Source of the DNA: a virus
Length of the DNA stretch: 64,000 nucleotides
Direction: 5' to 3' (one strand)
Virus record (IMG/VR): IMGVR_UViG_3300012005_000003
Span: 37,401 to 101,400 of that record
Shown: positions 31,950 through 41,209 of the stretch, one piece after another
How positions within the stretch are numbered: position 1 is the first letter of the stretch
Layout: each line of letters begins with the position of its first letter
Position numbers and translations under genes: made by a program
Notes under the pieces: model-generated
Told to the model about the DNA's origin: nothing
Databases searched by the model: none
The model's input: only the letters and a program-made list of their open reading frames with translations

Positions 31950-33274
31950 AACATATTCATAATAGGAATCATATCATCATATATCTCTTTCAAAGTAATA
32001 GATATAGATTTCTTTTTAGATTCTTCTATCCATTTAGAACAAAACATGTCCCAAAAGAATTTATAAAACCTGTCATTCGCCTTATCTATTTCATAATTAT
32101 CTAAATGTTCATATATTTCATTTTTGATGTTCAACCATATAGATCCATATTCTTCTTTCTTTCCAATCCATTCGTTATCTATCTGCATGTCTATGAACAG
32201 TTTTGCATTTTTAAATTTATTTATGATCTTCCAACCCATCTTCATCTTCTGCTCATCAATTTTAGTGTCAGTTCCTAACGTATTAGAAAATGCCCAGTAT
32301 CTTATACCAGATTGCCCATATTTTTCAAGCATTGGTTCACATGCTGTTGCATTGCCTGATGATTTACTAAACTTGTCACCTTTGCCATCAAGGGTGTGTC
32401 CAGTGATCATCAAAGTCTTCCAAGGTATTTGATTATTGATAAAGTAAGACATAGCTATAGTATAGAATGCCCAAGTTCTGATGATGTCATGAGACTGGAA
32501 TCTCATATCGAATATTGGACATTCCAACATATCATTATATCCTCTATCTGCAGACCAAGCAATCTGAGGCGTTAATGCAGAAATGAACCAAGTATCAAAA
32601 GTGTATGTTTCATCTCCTGGTATATTTATACCGAAATTTCTTTCTCTTGAAATGGACCAATCCCACTGGATATTATCGCACCAATCATCAAACCTCTTTT
32701 TGTATTTTTCGGGTTTCCAATTAATCTTACTACCCATCTCTTTTATCTGAGAAATATGATCCTTGATATTGATGAACCAACCTTCTCCGGTTTTGATAAT
32801 TGGAGTTTCACCAGTTCTTTCTATGAGTCCTTTATCGTCAAGTTCAGATTGTGATATAGATGTTTTTAATTGCTCAGACCATAAATATTCAGTAGTCTTT
32901 TTGTAAGCTATGCCTTTCTCTTTCAATATTTCAAAAGCTTGATATGCAATATCTATAGCAGTTTTATCATAAGTGTGATATTGATGATTCGAGAATTCTA
33001 TACCACTGTTTTTGAATTCTTTTTTATAGTCTTCTGATTTATCTATAGCAAAGCTTATTATATTCTCTTTACCCATTATGCCATTTTTAGATGCGAGTTT
33101 TCCTGTAGGGATGCCATTACAGTCGAAACAGAAAGGATATAGAAGCTCTCTACCTTTTAATTTCTGATACTGCGCAATAAGATCTCCTTGAGTGTAAGAG
33201 AATATATGACCTATGTGTAATTTTCCTGATATAGTAGGAGGTGGAGTGTCGATTAAGAATTTATTTGTTTTCAT
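31937..33274 (-). CDS. Half-length valyl-tRNA-synthetase-like class I protein
   Basis: 446 residues from the ATG at 33274; the frame extends to 33358, but that part includes the upstream terminator. TPPPTISGKLHIGHIFSYTQ is the ValRS/IleRS-type HIGH region, WDWSISRERNFGI and DTWFISALTPQIAW are typical ValRS core motifs, and GDKFSKSSGN is the KMSKS loop with F for M. Cellular ValRS has about 880-950 residues. The editing insertion seems mostly absent and the anticodon-binding region is short. It may aminoacylate or merely bind tRNA-Val; T4 handles the same host enzyme through its Vs modifier. Activity is inferred. Confidence 0.75.
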   Translation of the reverse strand: MKTNKFLIDTPPPTISGKLHIGHIFSYTQGDLIAQYQKLKGRELLYPFCFDCNGIPTGKLASKNGIMGKENIISFAIDKSEDYKKEFKNSGIEFSNHQYHTYDKTAIDIAYQAFEILKEKGIAYKKTTEYLWSEQLKTSISQSELDDKGLIERTGETPIIKTGEGWFINIKDHISQIKEMGSKINWKPEKYKKRFDDWCDNIQWDWSISRERNFGINIPGDETYTFDTWFISALTPQIAWSADRGYNDMLECPIFDMRFQSHDIIRTWAFYTIAMSYFINNQIPWKTLMITGHTLDGKGDKFSKSSGNATACEPMLEKYGQSGIRYWAFSNTLGTDTKIDEQKMKMGWKIINKFKNAKLFIDMQIDNEWIGKKEEYGSIWLNIKNEIYEHLDNYEIDKANDRFYKFFWDMFCSKWIEESKKKSISITLKEIYDDMIPIMNMFYRK

Positions 33275-33302
33275 GATTTTTGGTTTTAGTTTTTTGTTTA
33301 AT

Positions 33303-33332
33303 AAAAAAGTCCAACATTTATAATGTTGGACT
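33303..33332 (-). terminator. Terminator downstream of the endonuclease-like gene
   Basis: AGTCCAACATT pairs with AATGTTGGACT; on the minus strand it is followed by TTTTTTATT. It separates the gene ending at 33442 from the synthetase-like gene. Confidence 0.75.
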
Positions 33333-33441
33333 CTATATAATAGATATGTGCACAACATCAGACTCGAGTTGTGACAATGACAGTATTTAAAGCAAAAATA
33401 GATTTCATTTTACAAATATACAACTATATATTCAGATTATT

Positions 33442-35247
33442 TCAATTGTTAATAACTTTATTTTCATAAATATACAAGTTACTTCCTGTGTCATAACACC
33501 TTTCGTATCCATTATCTGCCATGATCTCAAATTCAGTCTGATCAATCGTACCCAATCCTTTATCAACTAATGAACTTTTGGTGAAACCAAAACGATGATA
33601 CCTAATACCATTTTTCACATACCAGTAGTTTGGAACAGTCGTCTTCGAATAAGAAAATCCGATCTTCTCATAGACATTGTCTGATAAACTCGACCAATCT
33701 AGTGAAGCATAGCTGAACACCGATATAGGATTTATTTCCTTTAGAAAATGTCTGAATAATCTGCTAGCACCTCCGATCACATTAAGATCTATCTTGTTAC
33801 AGAACCTTAATAATTCATAAACACCTTCTTCTACAATTCTACCTGTAACTCTCCTTCCATGCCCGAATGACATCATCGATACAGGTTCATCATTATACAC
33901 AAGAGTATATACTATTTTAGAACCAACGAAACCTTGAATATGGTTGTCTTCCATGAACTCTTTGTAGATAGAATAATCTTCCACTTTCACGATCTTGCAT
34001 TTCCTGGCATATATCTTTTCTGATATCAAGCCTAACATGTTCCTGATCCTTGATTTGACTATCGATTTCCTTTCCATCCAATCGTCTTCCCATATATGAA
34101 CTAGATTGATGCCTTTGTCATGAGCCAATTTCTTCTTATCTATGTGGTAGTTCTTGTCTTTGAATTTATCTGAATGCCAGTAGACTCCGTTGTATTCGAA
34201 TGCAACATTTTTAGAAGGGATAAAACAATCAAGCTCTAAGCCTATCTGGGCTCTATCGTTGGATATACAATCTTGATTTAAAGATCTAACATAATCTGTA
34301 AGTTCTTTTTCACATATAGAGCCAATGTTTACAGGATTGCATATAATACAAGGATTTTCAATTTTGTTAACTTTAACCCTTTGTGAAAAGAAAGCTGCAT
34401 TGATTTCGTAAATGTGATTATGTATACAACAAACAGTCATTATTCCGTTTTCACATTTTTTAATATCATGATTTGGGAATTTTATTAAATAATTTTCGTA
34501 TTCAATTTTATTCCTTGTTTCAGCAGTTTTTATTTTTACTTCTTTGTTCTGAGCAGTACTTTTAGCTCCATATCTTTCCAGATTTGTTTTTTCCGCTTTA
34601 TCTTTAATGCTTTCATGTTTAGCAGCATTAGTGACTCCATACCTTTCTAGATTCGTTTCAACAATCTTATTTTTGACAATATCTGAACTGAATGTATGAT
34701 CAACTCCGTATCTCTCCTGATTAGTTGAAATCATTTTATCCATCACCTCTTTGTTTCCTGCAGGAGTATCAGAACCATATCGCTCTTGATTGGTAGTTTT
34801 AACCTTGTCCTTTTTGGATTGTAATTTAGCTGTATTGGTTACACCGTATTTCTTTAGGTTATTCTTTTTGATTGTATCCTGAACCTCTTTGGACTGCGAT
34901 GGATTCAGAACACCATAAGTATCCATCATTGTTTGTTCGCGCTTTCTGATCGTCTCTGGATGACTCTGGCTGCATTTAGAAGAACATGTTTTACTGTAAC
35001 CTGTATTTGTAGATAAAAATGTTACTTTTTTAATTTTACACACTTCACATAAAACATCATCAGGTAATTTGTGATAATAATGGTAAAGCCTTTCTGAAAA
35101 TGATGAATATGGATCTAAATTTTTTGTATAGTCTAATATAGCATCATAAAATTCAGGAAAATTAGTAGATATAAAGCTTTGTCTTGCTTTAGAATTGAAG
35201 GTTCCGTCTTCTTTGGTTATGATTGAAAGCTCTTGTTGGAATTGCAT
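33442..35247 (-). CDS. Vsr/PD-(D/E)xK-type homing-endonuclease-like protein (copy 1)
   Basis: 601 residues. N-terminal Cys pairs (CEVCKIKKV, CSSKCSQ) suggest a zinc knuckle. Residues about 110-240 hold tandem units of the form TNxERYGVxxxAKxxxxKxK. A nuclease-like core follows: GLELDCFIPSKNVAFEYNG and VYWHSDKF, then HIWEDDWMERK, similar to Vsr-related phage homing endonucleases. The C-terminal domain (IYARKCKIV, HIQGFVGSKIVYTL) may recognise DNA. It lies beside the major capsid gene, a common site for mobile endonucleases in T4-like phages. No intron or inteln boundary is visible. Confidence 0.65.
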   Translation of the reverse strand: MQFQQELSIITKEDGTFNSKARQSFISTNFPEFYDAILDYTKNLDPYSSFSERLYHYYHKLPDDVLCEVCKIKKVTFLSTNTGYSKTCSSKCSQSHPETIRKREQTMMDTYGVLNPSQSKEVQDTIKKNNLKKYGVTNTAKLQSKKDKVKTTNQERYGSDTPAGNKEVMDKMISTNQERYGVDHTFSSDIVKNKIVETNLERYGVTNAAKHESIKDKAEKTNLERYGAKSTAQNKEVKIKTAETRNKIEYENYLIKFPNHDIKKCENGIMTVCCIHNHIYEINAAFFSQRVKVNKIENPCIICNPVNIGSICEKELTDYVRSLNQDCISNDRAQIGLELDCFIPSKNVAFEYNGVYWHSDKFKDKNYHIDKKKLAHDKGINLVHIWEDDWMERKSIVKSRIRNMLGLISEKIYARKCKIVKVEDYSIYKEFMEDNHIQGFVGSKIVYTLVYNDEPVSMMSFGHGRRVTGRIVEEGVYELLRFCNKIDLNVIGGASRLFRHFLKEINPISVFSYASLDWSSLSDNVYEKIGFSYSKTTVPNYWYVKNGIRYHRFGFTKSSLVDKGLGTIDQTEFEIMADNGYERCYDTGSNLYIYENKVINN

Positions 35248-35277
35248 GTATAAATTTACTAATTATTTTTGAGTAAA

Positions 35278-36969
35278 TTAAATTTTTACTCTATGATTAT
35301 AGGTGTAAAGGTTGGATCCAGAATCGTATATCATGTTACAATCATTATCATTTATGGTATTTTTATCTATACCAAGACGATGGTAACGAATTCTATTTTT
35401 GATATACCAATTACTGGGAACTGTTGTTTTGAAATATTCAAAACCCAATTTTTCATATACTGTATCATTTAAATTTGACCAATCTAGTGAAGCATAACTG
35501 AATACTGATATAGGGTTTATTTCCTTTAGAAAATGTTTAAATAGTTTACTTGCGCCACCTACAATATTTGTATCAATCTTATTACAAAACCTTAAAAGCT
35601 CATAAACATCTTCCTCTTTTTTCTTGCCTGTTATCATTCTAGCATGACCAAAAGACATCATTGAAACAATAATACCATTATACACAAGAGCATAAACAAT
35701 CTTTGAATTGACAAATCCCTGTATATGATTCTCCTCCATAAAATCTTTATATACTGTTAAATCTTCAACTTTAACAATTTTACATTTTCTGGCATAGATA
35801 CGTTCTGAAGTGTAACCTAGTATATTTTTAATCCTGGATTTAACTATATGCTTCTTCAATATCCAGATATCTTCCCATACATGTATAAGATTTATGCCTT
35901 TTTCATAAGCCTTTTTCTTTTTGTCTATATGGTAGTTTCTGCCTTTGAATTTATCAGAATGCCAGTAAATTCCATTATATTCTATAGCAATATTTTTTGA
36001 AGGAATATAACAATCTAATTCTCTTCCTATCTGTTCTCTGTCATTTATTATACATTCATCTCCGAATGATTTTATATAATCTATGAGTTCTTTTTCAGCA
36101 ATAGATCCAACATCAATTGGATTACATATAACACATGGATTTTCTACACCATATCTTCTGGTTCTCTGTCTAAAATCTCCTGTGTATATTTGATAATCAT
36201 GTCCATTTATACATGTAATAGTTAGTATGCTTTTATTAGTAGCTTTTATTTTAAATTCAGGATATTTAAGTATATATTTTTCAAGTTCTTTTTTATTATT
36301 TTTTATAGAAGCTTTATTTTTTACTATATCACTTTTTGCAGCATTTTCATGACCGTATTTTTCTAGATTTGTTTTGGCCATTTTGTCTTTGACCACTTGA
36401 TTCTGAGCTACATTTTCGTGACCATATTTTTCTAAGTTGGTTTTCTTAGCTTTATCTCTAACTTCTTTACTACCTGTAGGAGAATTTGAACCGTATCTCT
36501 CTTGGTTTGTCGCATTAGTTTTATCTCTTACTGTTTTCAGTTTTGCTGTATGAGTCACTCCGTATTTTGCAAGATTATTCTTCTTTATGGTTTCTTGGAC
36601 CTCTTTGGATTGTGATGGACTTGTCACTCCGTATTTTTCCATGAAAGAATTTTGTAAATTCTTTTTTGTTTCTGGATGATTCATGCTGCATTTAGGTCCG
36701 CAAGTTCTTGTATATCCTTTATTGATACTTAGAAATGCACATAGATCTTTTTTGCATACTGGGCAAACAACGGTATCAGGTATTTTGTAAATATAGTGGT
36801 ATATCTTTTGTGAAAATTTATCTCCTACTGTTATATCTTTGGTATATTCTAATATAGCTTTATGGAATTCTGGATATAATGAAGATATGCGAGGTTCTCT
36901 GATCTTTCCGTTTGAGAAATCTTCAGAGTCTTCCTTTTTTAGTTCGTTTATTATTTCTTTAAAATCCAT
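35278..36969 (-). CDS. Vsr/PD-(D/E)xK-type homing-endonuclease-like protein (copy 2)
   Basis: 563 residues, colinear with the neighbour at 33442: CPVCKKDLCAF zinc knuckle, repeats such as TNLEKYGHENVAQNQ, core RELDCYIPSKNIAIEYNG, IYWHSDKF and HVWEDIWILK, and the same C-terminal domain (IYARKCKIVKVEDLT). Adjacent paralogues imply duplication; the DNA is more AT-rich than copy 1, so the copies have diverged or arrived separately. Predicted sequence-specific nuclease. Confidence 0.65.
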   Translation of the reverse strand: MDFKEIINELKKEDSEDFSNGKIREPRISSLYPEFHKAILEYTKDITVGDKFSQKIYHYIYKIPDTVVCPVCKKDLCAFLSINKGYTRTCGPKCSMNHPETKKNLQNSFMEKYGVTSPSQSKEVQETIKKNNLAKYGVTHTAKLKTVRDKTNATNQERYGSNSPTGSKEVRDKAKKTNLEKYGHENVAQNQVVKDKMAKTNLEKYGHENAAKSDIVKNKASIKNNKKELEKYILKYPEFKIKATNKSILTITCINGHDYQIYTGDFRQRTRRYGVENPCVICNPIDVGSIAEKELIDYIKSFGDECIINDREQIGRELDCYIPSKNIAIEYNGIYWHSDKFKGRNYHIDKKKKAYEKGINLIHVWEDIWILKKHIVKSRIKNILGYTSERIYARKCKIVKVEDLTVYKDFMEENHIQGFVNSKIVYALVYNGIIVSMMSFGHARMITGKKKEEDVYELLRFCNKIDTNIVGGASKLFKHFLKEINPISVFSYASLDWSNLNDTVYEKLGFEYFKTTVPSNWYIKNRIRYHRLGIDKNTINDNDCNMIYDSGSNLYTYNHRVKI

Positions 36970-37027
36970 ATTGCAATATAAGTATATTCTGAGTATTTAT
37001 ATTCATATTTACTCTAATTGATTAAAC

Positions 37028-37058
37028 AAAAAACCCTGACATGAATGCCAGGGTTTTT
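37028..37058 (-). terminator. Terminator of the major capsid gene
   Basis: AAAACCCTG pairs with CAGGGTTTT around a 10-base loop, with T runs on both sides. It lies 20 bases below the capsid gene's stop codon. Confidence 0.85.
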
Positions 37059-37078
37059 ATTATTTGTTTAGTAAAAGA

Positions 37079-38761
37079 TTACACTAAGTAAGATAAAGGA
37101 TCAGTTACTTTAATTGTTAAGTATTGTTTTTGAGGGAAGAATCCGCCTTCAACAACAGCGTAACGAGAACGTAAAAATAATCTTGGTGCTCTAGTTGCTT
37201 CAGAAATTAAACTGATTGATTGTGCCATTAAGTAAGGTACGAATACGATACCTGGTTGATCAACTTCGTTACGACGGCCTAACACAACACGATTATCATC
37301 ATACTTCATGTATGGATCAACGTAAACTTGAATACCTGCAATTTGTCCTACTGGATATAATTGACCGTTAGTGTTCATGTTTCCTTTAACAGGACTGATT
37401 GTGTAAGCAGCAGCATCAGATAAAGCAGCAGCGATACGGCCGTTAGTTACTAAATAAGTAGCAGGCCCGATTCGTCCTTCAGAAGCAATAAAGTTGCTAC
37501 CAGCAAATATTTTAGAACATAACTTACGCTGTATAGCATGAGTAGTTTCACCTTGAGGTCCACCAGCAGCTAAGTAAGCAGTATCTAAGTCGAAAATTGT
37601 ACCTGTGCCCATAACTGGAGCAGCAGCTCTGTTTAATTCTCCCATTTGGAAAATCTTCTCAACAATTTGACGAGAGATAGTTTGAGATAATTCATTAACT
37701 AAAACTGATTCTAATTTCTGAACGATGTCGATTCCTGTTTGAGATTTGATATCTTCCATCTCTGTACGCTTTAAAGCAGAAGAGATTTCGATAGTACCAA
37801 CAGTTACACGCTTAGTAGAAACGTTTGGAGCGATAATTCCTGGGTAGTTCATATCATCTTCTTGACGAGACATTGGGTAAGACTTGTTCCAGTTAGAAAC
37901 GAAACCTGGGATATGGTCTTCCATAGCTGAAATTAATTCAACAGATGCTGTAGTAAAAGCACCAGTAGGAACAGCAGTTGTAGCAACACCGTTAACTGTT
38001 GTTGGAGCAGCAAAACCTAAATTAATAACATCAGAAACTACTTCTGTTATTGTAAATGTGTTTTTACTACCATCGAATGTATAACTACCAGCAGAAGCTG
38101 TGTTATTCTGACGATATGATCTTAACATTGGCAAACCATCGATACGAGAGTATCCTAAGAACTCTAATACATGTGTTTTAGAAACTGAAGGCTCAATTAA
38201 AGCATCAGCTAAAGTAATACCAGTTATTGAAACAAATATACGTTTGTTTAATCCACCTTGAGATAATACAGCGCCAGCATTAGCAATTAAAGCATTTAAG
38301 AAAGTTTTAGCAGTTGCCATGTCAGCAGTACCGAAACGAATTTTGAACACTTGAGGTCTTTCGTCTGTTCCATCTGGAGTATCATCGTAACGATAGTCTA
38401 CGTAGAATAAGTCTATAACTGGTCCTGGAGTTGGTTTAACAGGAACTAAGTCTAAACCGATTGTTTGTGCAGCAACTTTCATTGAAGCAGCTAACAATTG
38501 TTGACCTAAGTCACCTGAACCTACTGCACCACTTGCTGTATAAGCAGCACCTGGGATTGTACCTGCGGTTGGAGAAATAACTGCGCCCATACCTGAAACG
38601 TTAGCGTTGTTCGCGTAAGCGATGTTCTCATTTAATTGGTGATATTCTGCATACTCAGCCATCCATGACTTTTTGTAACTGTCAGTTCCAACACCTAAGC
38701 TCTCGATAATCGGAGCCCATTTTTTTTCGATTTTTTTCTTGTCGATTTGAACGTGGTTCAT
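37079..38761 (-). CDS. gp23: Major capsid protein, T4 gp23 family
   Basis: 560 residues (T4 gp23 has 521). The start KKWAPIIESLG, KSWMAEYAEYHQLNENIAYAN and NVSGMGAVISPT follow the gp23 pattern. QLNE|N after residue 45 is the expected gp21 cleavage point (T4 cuts gp23 after residue 65). Ala-rich central regions and the end VVEGGFFPQKQYLTIKV are typical of the mature shell domain. Codon use is more GC-rich and regular than neighbours, fitting very high expression. Upstream lies a TATATA late-promoter box; downstream a terminator. Confidence 0.93.
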   Translation of the reverse strand: MNHVQIDKKKIEKKWAPIIESLGVGTDSYKKSWMAEYAEYHQLNENIAYANNANVSGMGAVISPTAGTIPGAAYTASGAVGSGDLGQQLLAASMKVAAQTIGLDLVPVKPTPGPVIDLFYVDYRYDDTPDGTDERPQVFKIRFGTADMATAKTFLNALIANAGAVLSQGGLNKRIFVSITGITLADALIEPSVSKTHVLEFLGYSRIDGLPMLRSYRQNNTASAGSYTFDGSKNTFTITEVVSDVINLGFAAPTTVNGVATTAVPTGAFTTASVELISAMEDHIPGFVSNWNKSYPMSRQEDDMNYPGIIAPNVSTKRVTVGTIEISSALKRTEMEDIKSQTGIDIVQKLESVLVNELSQTISRQIVEKIFQMGELNRAAAPVMGTGTIFDLDTAYLAAGGPQGETTHAIQRKLCSKIFAGSNFIASEGRIGPATYLVTNGRIAAALSDAAAYTISPVKGNMNTNGQLYPVGQIAGIQVYVDPYMKYDDNRVVLGRRNEVDQPGIVFVPYLMAQSISLISEATRAPRLFLRSRYAVVEGGFFPQKQYLTIKVTDPLSYLV

Positions 38762-38796
38762 TTTCGTGTTTTTTTGTTTTTGGTTGTTTTGTGTTA

Positions 38797-38805
38797 GTAT
38801 ATATG
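38797..38805 (-). promoter_or_regulatory. Candidate late promoter of the capsid gene
   Basis: GTATATATG on the plus strand (CATATATAC on the minus strand) lies about 38 bases above the capsid ATG in the short gap between capsid and protease genes. Matches the TATATA boxes at other late genes. Confidence 0.45.
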
Positions 38806-38846
38806 CGAGCTAAAAAAGTGTCTTTTTTCCACTTTTTTGCCGTATA

Positions 38847-41078
38847 TTACTTTAGCCTATCGAACTTGTTTAACATTGATTGGATTTGGCTTTCGTTTAA
38901 TAGATCATTGTCTATTAAATTAGTTCCTAATACTTTCTTTGATTCAACAATCGGTTCAGCTGTGTTGAACTTACGTGTTGCCCAGAAATGTTCCATTTTG
39001 TCTTGAGTGTCTATAGAATAGAACTTAGATTGTGCGATAACAGATCTTTGTGCATTTACGTCCAACGATTCCCATAACGGTTTAATGCTAGATGGGATGT
39101 TTTTGATCAATCTTTCTTCTTGAGTTTCAGCTTCAACAGATAATGCTTTGTGCATGATTTTCAAAACGTCAGTCTTAGAGAAGTATCCGTTGCTTTCTTT
39201 TATTGCAACAATAACTGTTTCTTGTTCTTCGTTTGATAACTGTTTGAAGTTTTTGATCTCGCTTTCGTTTAAGAAAGTGAAGAAATGTGGCTCTTCTTGT
39301 TTGGAGGCTTCTCGTTTTTTAGTCTCCAGGATAAGCGCCTGTATGCTTTCGGTCAAATTTTTAGATTCGATAACTTCTTCCTCTGCAGGAACAAGTTCAT
39401 TCTCTTGTTTTAATACTTGTTCACCTGAGTTTGTTAACTCGATAGTGATACCTTCTTCTCCGATGTTGATAACTTTACCAACTTCAGTAGTTCCGTCGAT
39501 CTTAACTACCATGTCCATGCAGATTCCACATATTGGCTCGATAGCTGCAACAACTGGAGCTTCTTCACCTTCTTTAGAAACAACTGGCTCAGTTGCAGGT
39601 TCAGAGATGATTTTAGTTAAAGTAACTTCTGCTTCAGGAGTTTCTTCCTCTTCTTCATCTTCCTCAGTTGATGGATTCTCAACAGTGATGTCCATAAATT
39701 CGATGATAGATTGGATAGGCTCTGTAGCAGTAGACTCGTTTACGTTCTTGCTGTTTAAACCTTCTACTAATTTCACATTGTAACCGATAGTTTTATCTAA
39801 AGATTCTGCAATGTATTTAGTGTAGTCGATGTTGTCTCCAACGTTCTCAGCGATGTACTGAGCATAAAGAACTGTACTGTCTAAGTTCTCAGCTAAATAG
39901 TTAGAGAAGTCGATAGAGTTCTTTGTGTTTTCAGCAACATATTCAGAGAATTCGATAGATGCGTTCAAGTTCTCAGCTAAATAGTTAGAGAAGTCGATAG
40001 ATCCTTTTAAGTTCTCAGCGATATATTCGCCGTAAGAGATTGCCTTATCAACGCTCTCTGCTAAGTAGTTTTGATACTTGATAGAGCTTTTTAAGTTCTC
40101 TGCGATGTAGTCGCCAAAAGAGATTGCATTATCTACATTCTCAGCAACGTACTTCACGTAGCCGATTGCCTTTTCTAAATCCTTAGAAAGGTTTTCGTTC
40201 TTTTCAACTAACATTGTAGTTGTTTCCTTCAGAGCTTTATTCTCGATGAAGAATGTGCTCATGTTTTCTGCTAGGTAGTCTAGGTAACTTGATACCTTCT
40301 CCTGTGCATGCAATAATGATTCGTACTGAGCTATCATGTTGGTCATCTTATCGAAATCAGGCATTGCGCCAGTTTTTGAAGCTGTTTGTTTGATTTCAGC
40401 TGCTAAGTTTTCGATAGTTTCCTTGATGTACTCTGAGTACTCAGTCAACTGCATTTTAGTTACTAAGTCTTTGTTGTCGTTCATGTGAAACATTTCATTT
40501 ATTTTTGATTCGTCTACCACTTCGATAATGCGGAAGTTACTGTTGTTGCTAAAGCCTAAAGATTCGTTCATAGATTTTGATTCCATGCGGGCTTCAGCAA
40601 ATCCAGGATCTGCCACTATGTCATAAGTGAATAGTTTTTTTATTGTTACTTCCTTGTTGGATTCAGTAACACCAGCAGCTCTTGAAGAAACGAAGATAGG
40701 ATCTCCGTCATCTACCAATGCACGTGCTTCCTTACCGAAGTAAGTGGTTAATAATTTGATATCACCGTATACAGCATTCTTCTCTTTCACATAATATGCA
40801 TTAAGCAATTTGTGAGAGATACGGCTCATGCTTGTATCGAAATTTTCTGGATGGTCGAATTCTCCATAAACAACACCTGGCTTGGTGTTGATTCTGTACA
40901 TCATCTCTTCTAAATGTGGAAGGAATTTCTCAGCTTTGTAGATTCTGTTGTTTCGGTTCTCTTCGTTGAACAAGGTCAATAACCCTGTCATCGTGTAGTT
41001 CTTTTGGCCTTGAGGATTGACAGACTCGTTCAGCTTCATAGCTTCTAGTGTGTTGTCAAAAATTAATACTTGCTTCAT
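38847..41078 (-). CDS. gp21: Prohead protease (gp21 family) fused to scaffold-like domain
   Basis: 743 residues; T4 gp21 has 212. Residues 35-165 are the protease: NRNNRIYKAEKFLPHLEEM, GEFDHPENF (His76), MSRISHKLLNA and IFVSSRAAGV (Ser131/132), as in the herpes-like gp21 family. LNE|S at residues 16-18 is a likely self-processing site. From 200 to 445 it is helical, with nine exact 14-residue repeats (Y-[IVL]-A-E-[NS]...SI-x-[FY]) at 310-435. Then come an acidic stretch (EEDEEEEETPEAE), a small domain and a C-terminal helix (LLNESQIQSMLNKFDRLK). The repeat part resembles the function of T4 scaffold gp22, which is cut into small peptides. The fusion is seen directly; function is inferred. Confidence 0.88.
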   Translation of the reverse strand: MKQVLIFDNTLEAMKLNESVNPQGQKNYTMTGLLTLFNEENRNNRIYKAEKFLPHLEEMMYRINTKPGVVYGEFDHPENFDTSMSRISHKLLNAYYVKEKNAVYGDIKLLTTYFGKEARALVDDGDPIFVSSRAAGVTESNKEVTIKKLFTYDIVADPGFAEARMESKSMNESLGFSNNSNFRIIEVVDESKINEMFHMNDNKDLVTKMQLTEYSEYIKETIENLAAEIKQTASKTGAMPDFDKMTNMIAQYESLLHAQEKVSSYLDYLAENMSTFFIENKALKETTTMLVEKNENLSKDLEKAIGYVKYVAENVDNAISFGDYIAENLKSSIKYQNYLAESVDKAISYGEYIAENLKGSIDFSNYLAENLNASIEFSEYVAENTKNSIDFSNYLAENLDSTVLYAQYIAENVGDNIDYTKYIAESLDKTIGYNVKLVEGLNSKNVNESTATEPIQSIIEFMDITVENPSTEEDEEEEETPEAEVTLTKIISEPATEPVVSKEGEEAPVVAAIEPICGICMDMVVKIDGTTEVGKVINIGEEGITIELTNSGEQVLKQENELVPAEEEVIESKNLTESIQALILETKKREASKQEEPHFFTFLNESEIKNFKQLSNEEQETVIVAIKESNGYFSKTDVLKIMHKALSVEAETQEERLIKNIPSSIKPLWESLDVNAQRSVIAQSKFYSIDTQDKMEHFWATRKFNTAEPIVESKKVLGTNLIDNDLLNESQIQSMLNKFDRLK
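39774..40151 (-). repeat. Nine tandem 42-bp (14-aa) repeats in the scaffold domain
   Basis: Units such as YIAENLKSSIKYQN and YLAENLNASIEFSE repeat without gaps nine times. Each is two heptads long and carries V/I/L-A-E before Asn or Ser, the pattern cut by gp21-type proteases. Confidence 0.9.
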
Positions 41079-41107
41079 CGTAAGTGCCTAATTTGGTTTT
41101 ATGAAGC

Positions 41108-41114
41108 TATATAT
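41108..41114 (-). promoter_or_regulatory. Candidate late promoter of the protease gene
   Basis: TATATAT about 30 bases above the ATG at 41078, within the divergent gap to the tagged gene at 41210. By analogy with the other late boxes. Confidence 0.4.
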
Positions 41115-41171
41115 GGAGTGTAAAAAAGCGGCTTTTTGCCAATTTTTTGATATATTTAATAATGATTGTTC

Positions 41172-41179
41172 TATATATA
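41172..41179 (+). promoter_or_regulatory. Candidate late promoter of the tagged gene at 41210
   Basis: TATATATA in TTCTATATATAGATG, about 30 bases before the ATG at 41210. It resembles the TATATAGATC motif of the leucine-rich-repeat genes. Confidence 0.4.
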
Positions 41180-41209
41180 GATGATTAAGAAACAAACAAA
41201 AAATTGTAT

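Noticed and set aside
34520-36600. Nucleotide repeats in the two endonuclease-like genes as a CRISPR or satellite
   Set aside because: They are in-frame protein repeats (TNxERYG) that differ in sequence and fit one open frame.
37079-38761. Search for a separate vertex protein gp24
   Set aside because: Only one gp23-type gene is present in the window; no second copy was found.
39148-39783. Plus-strand 211-codon frame inside the protease-scaffold gene
   Set aside because: Antisense shadow with Ser-rich low-complexity translation; the opposite strand encodes the repeats.
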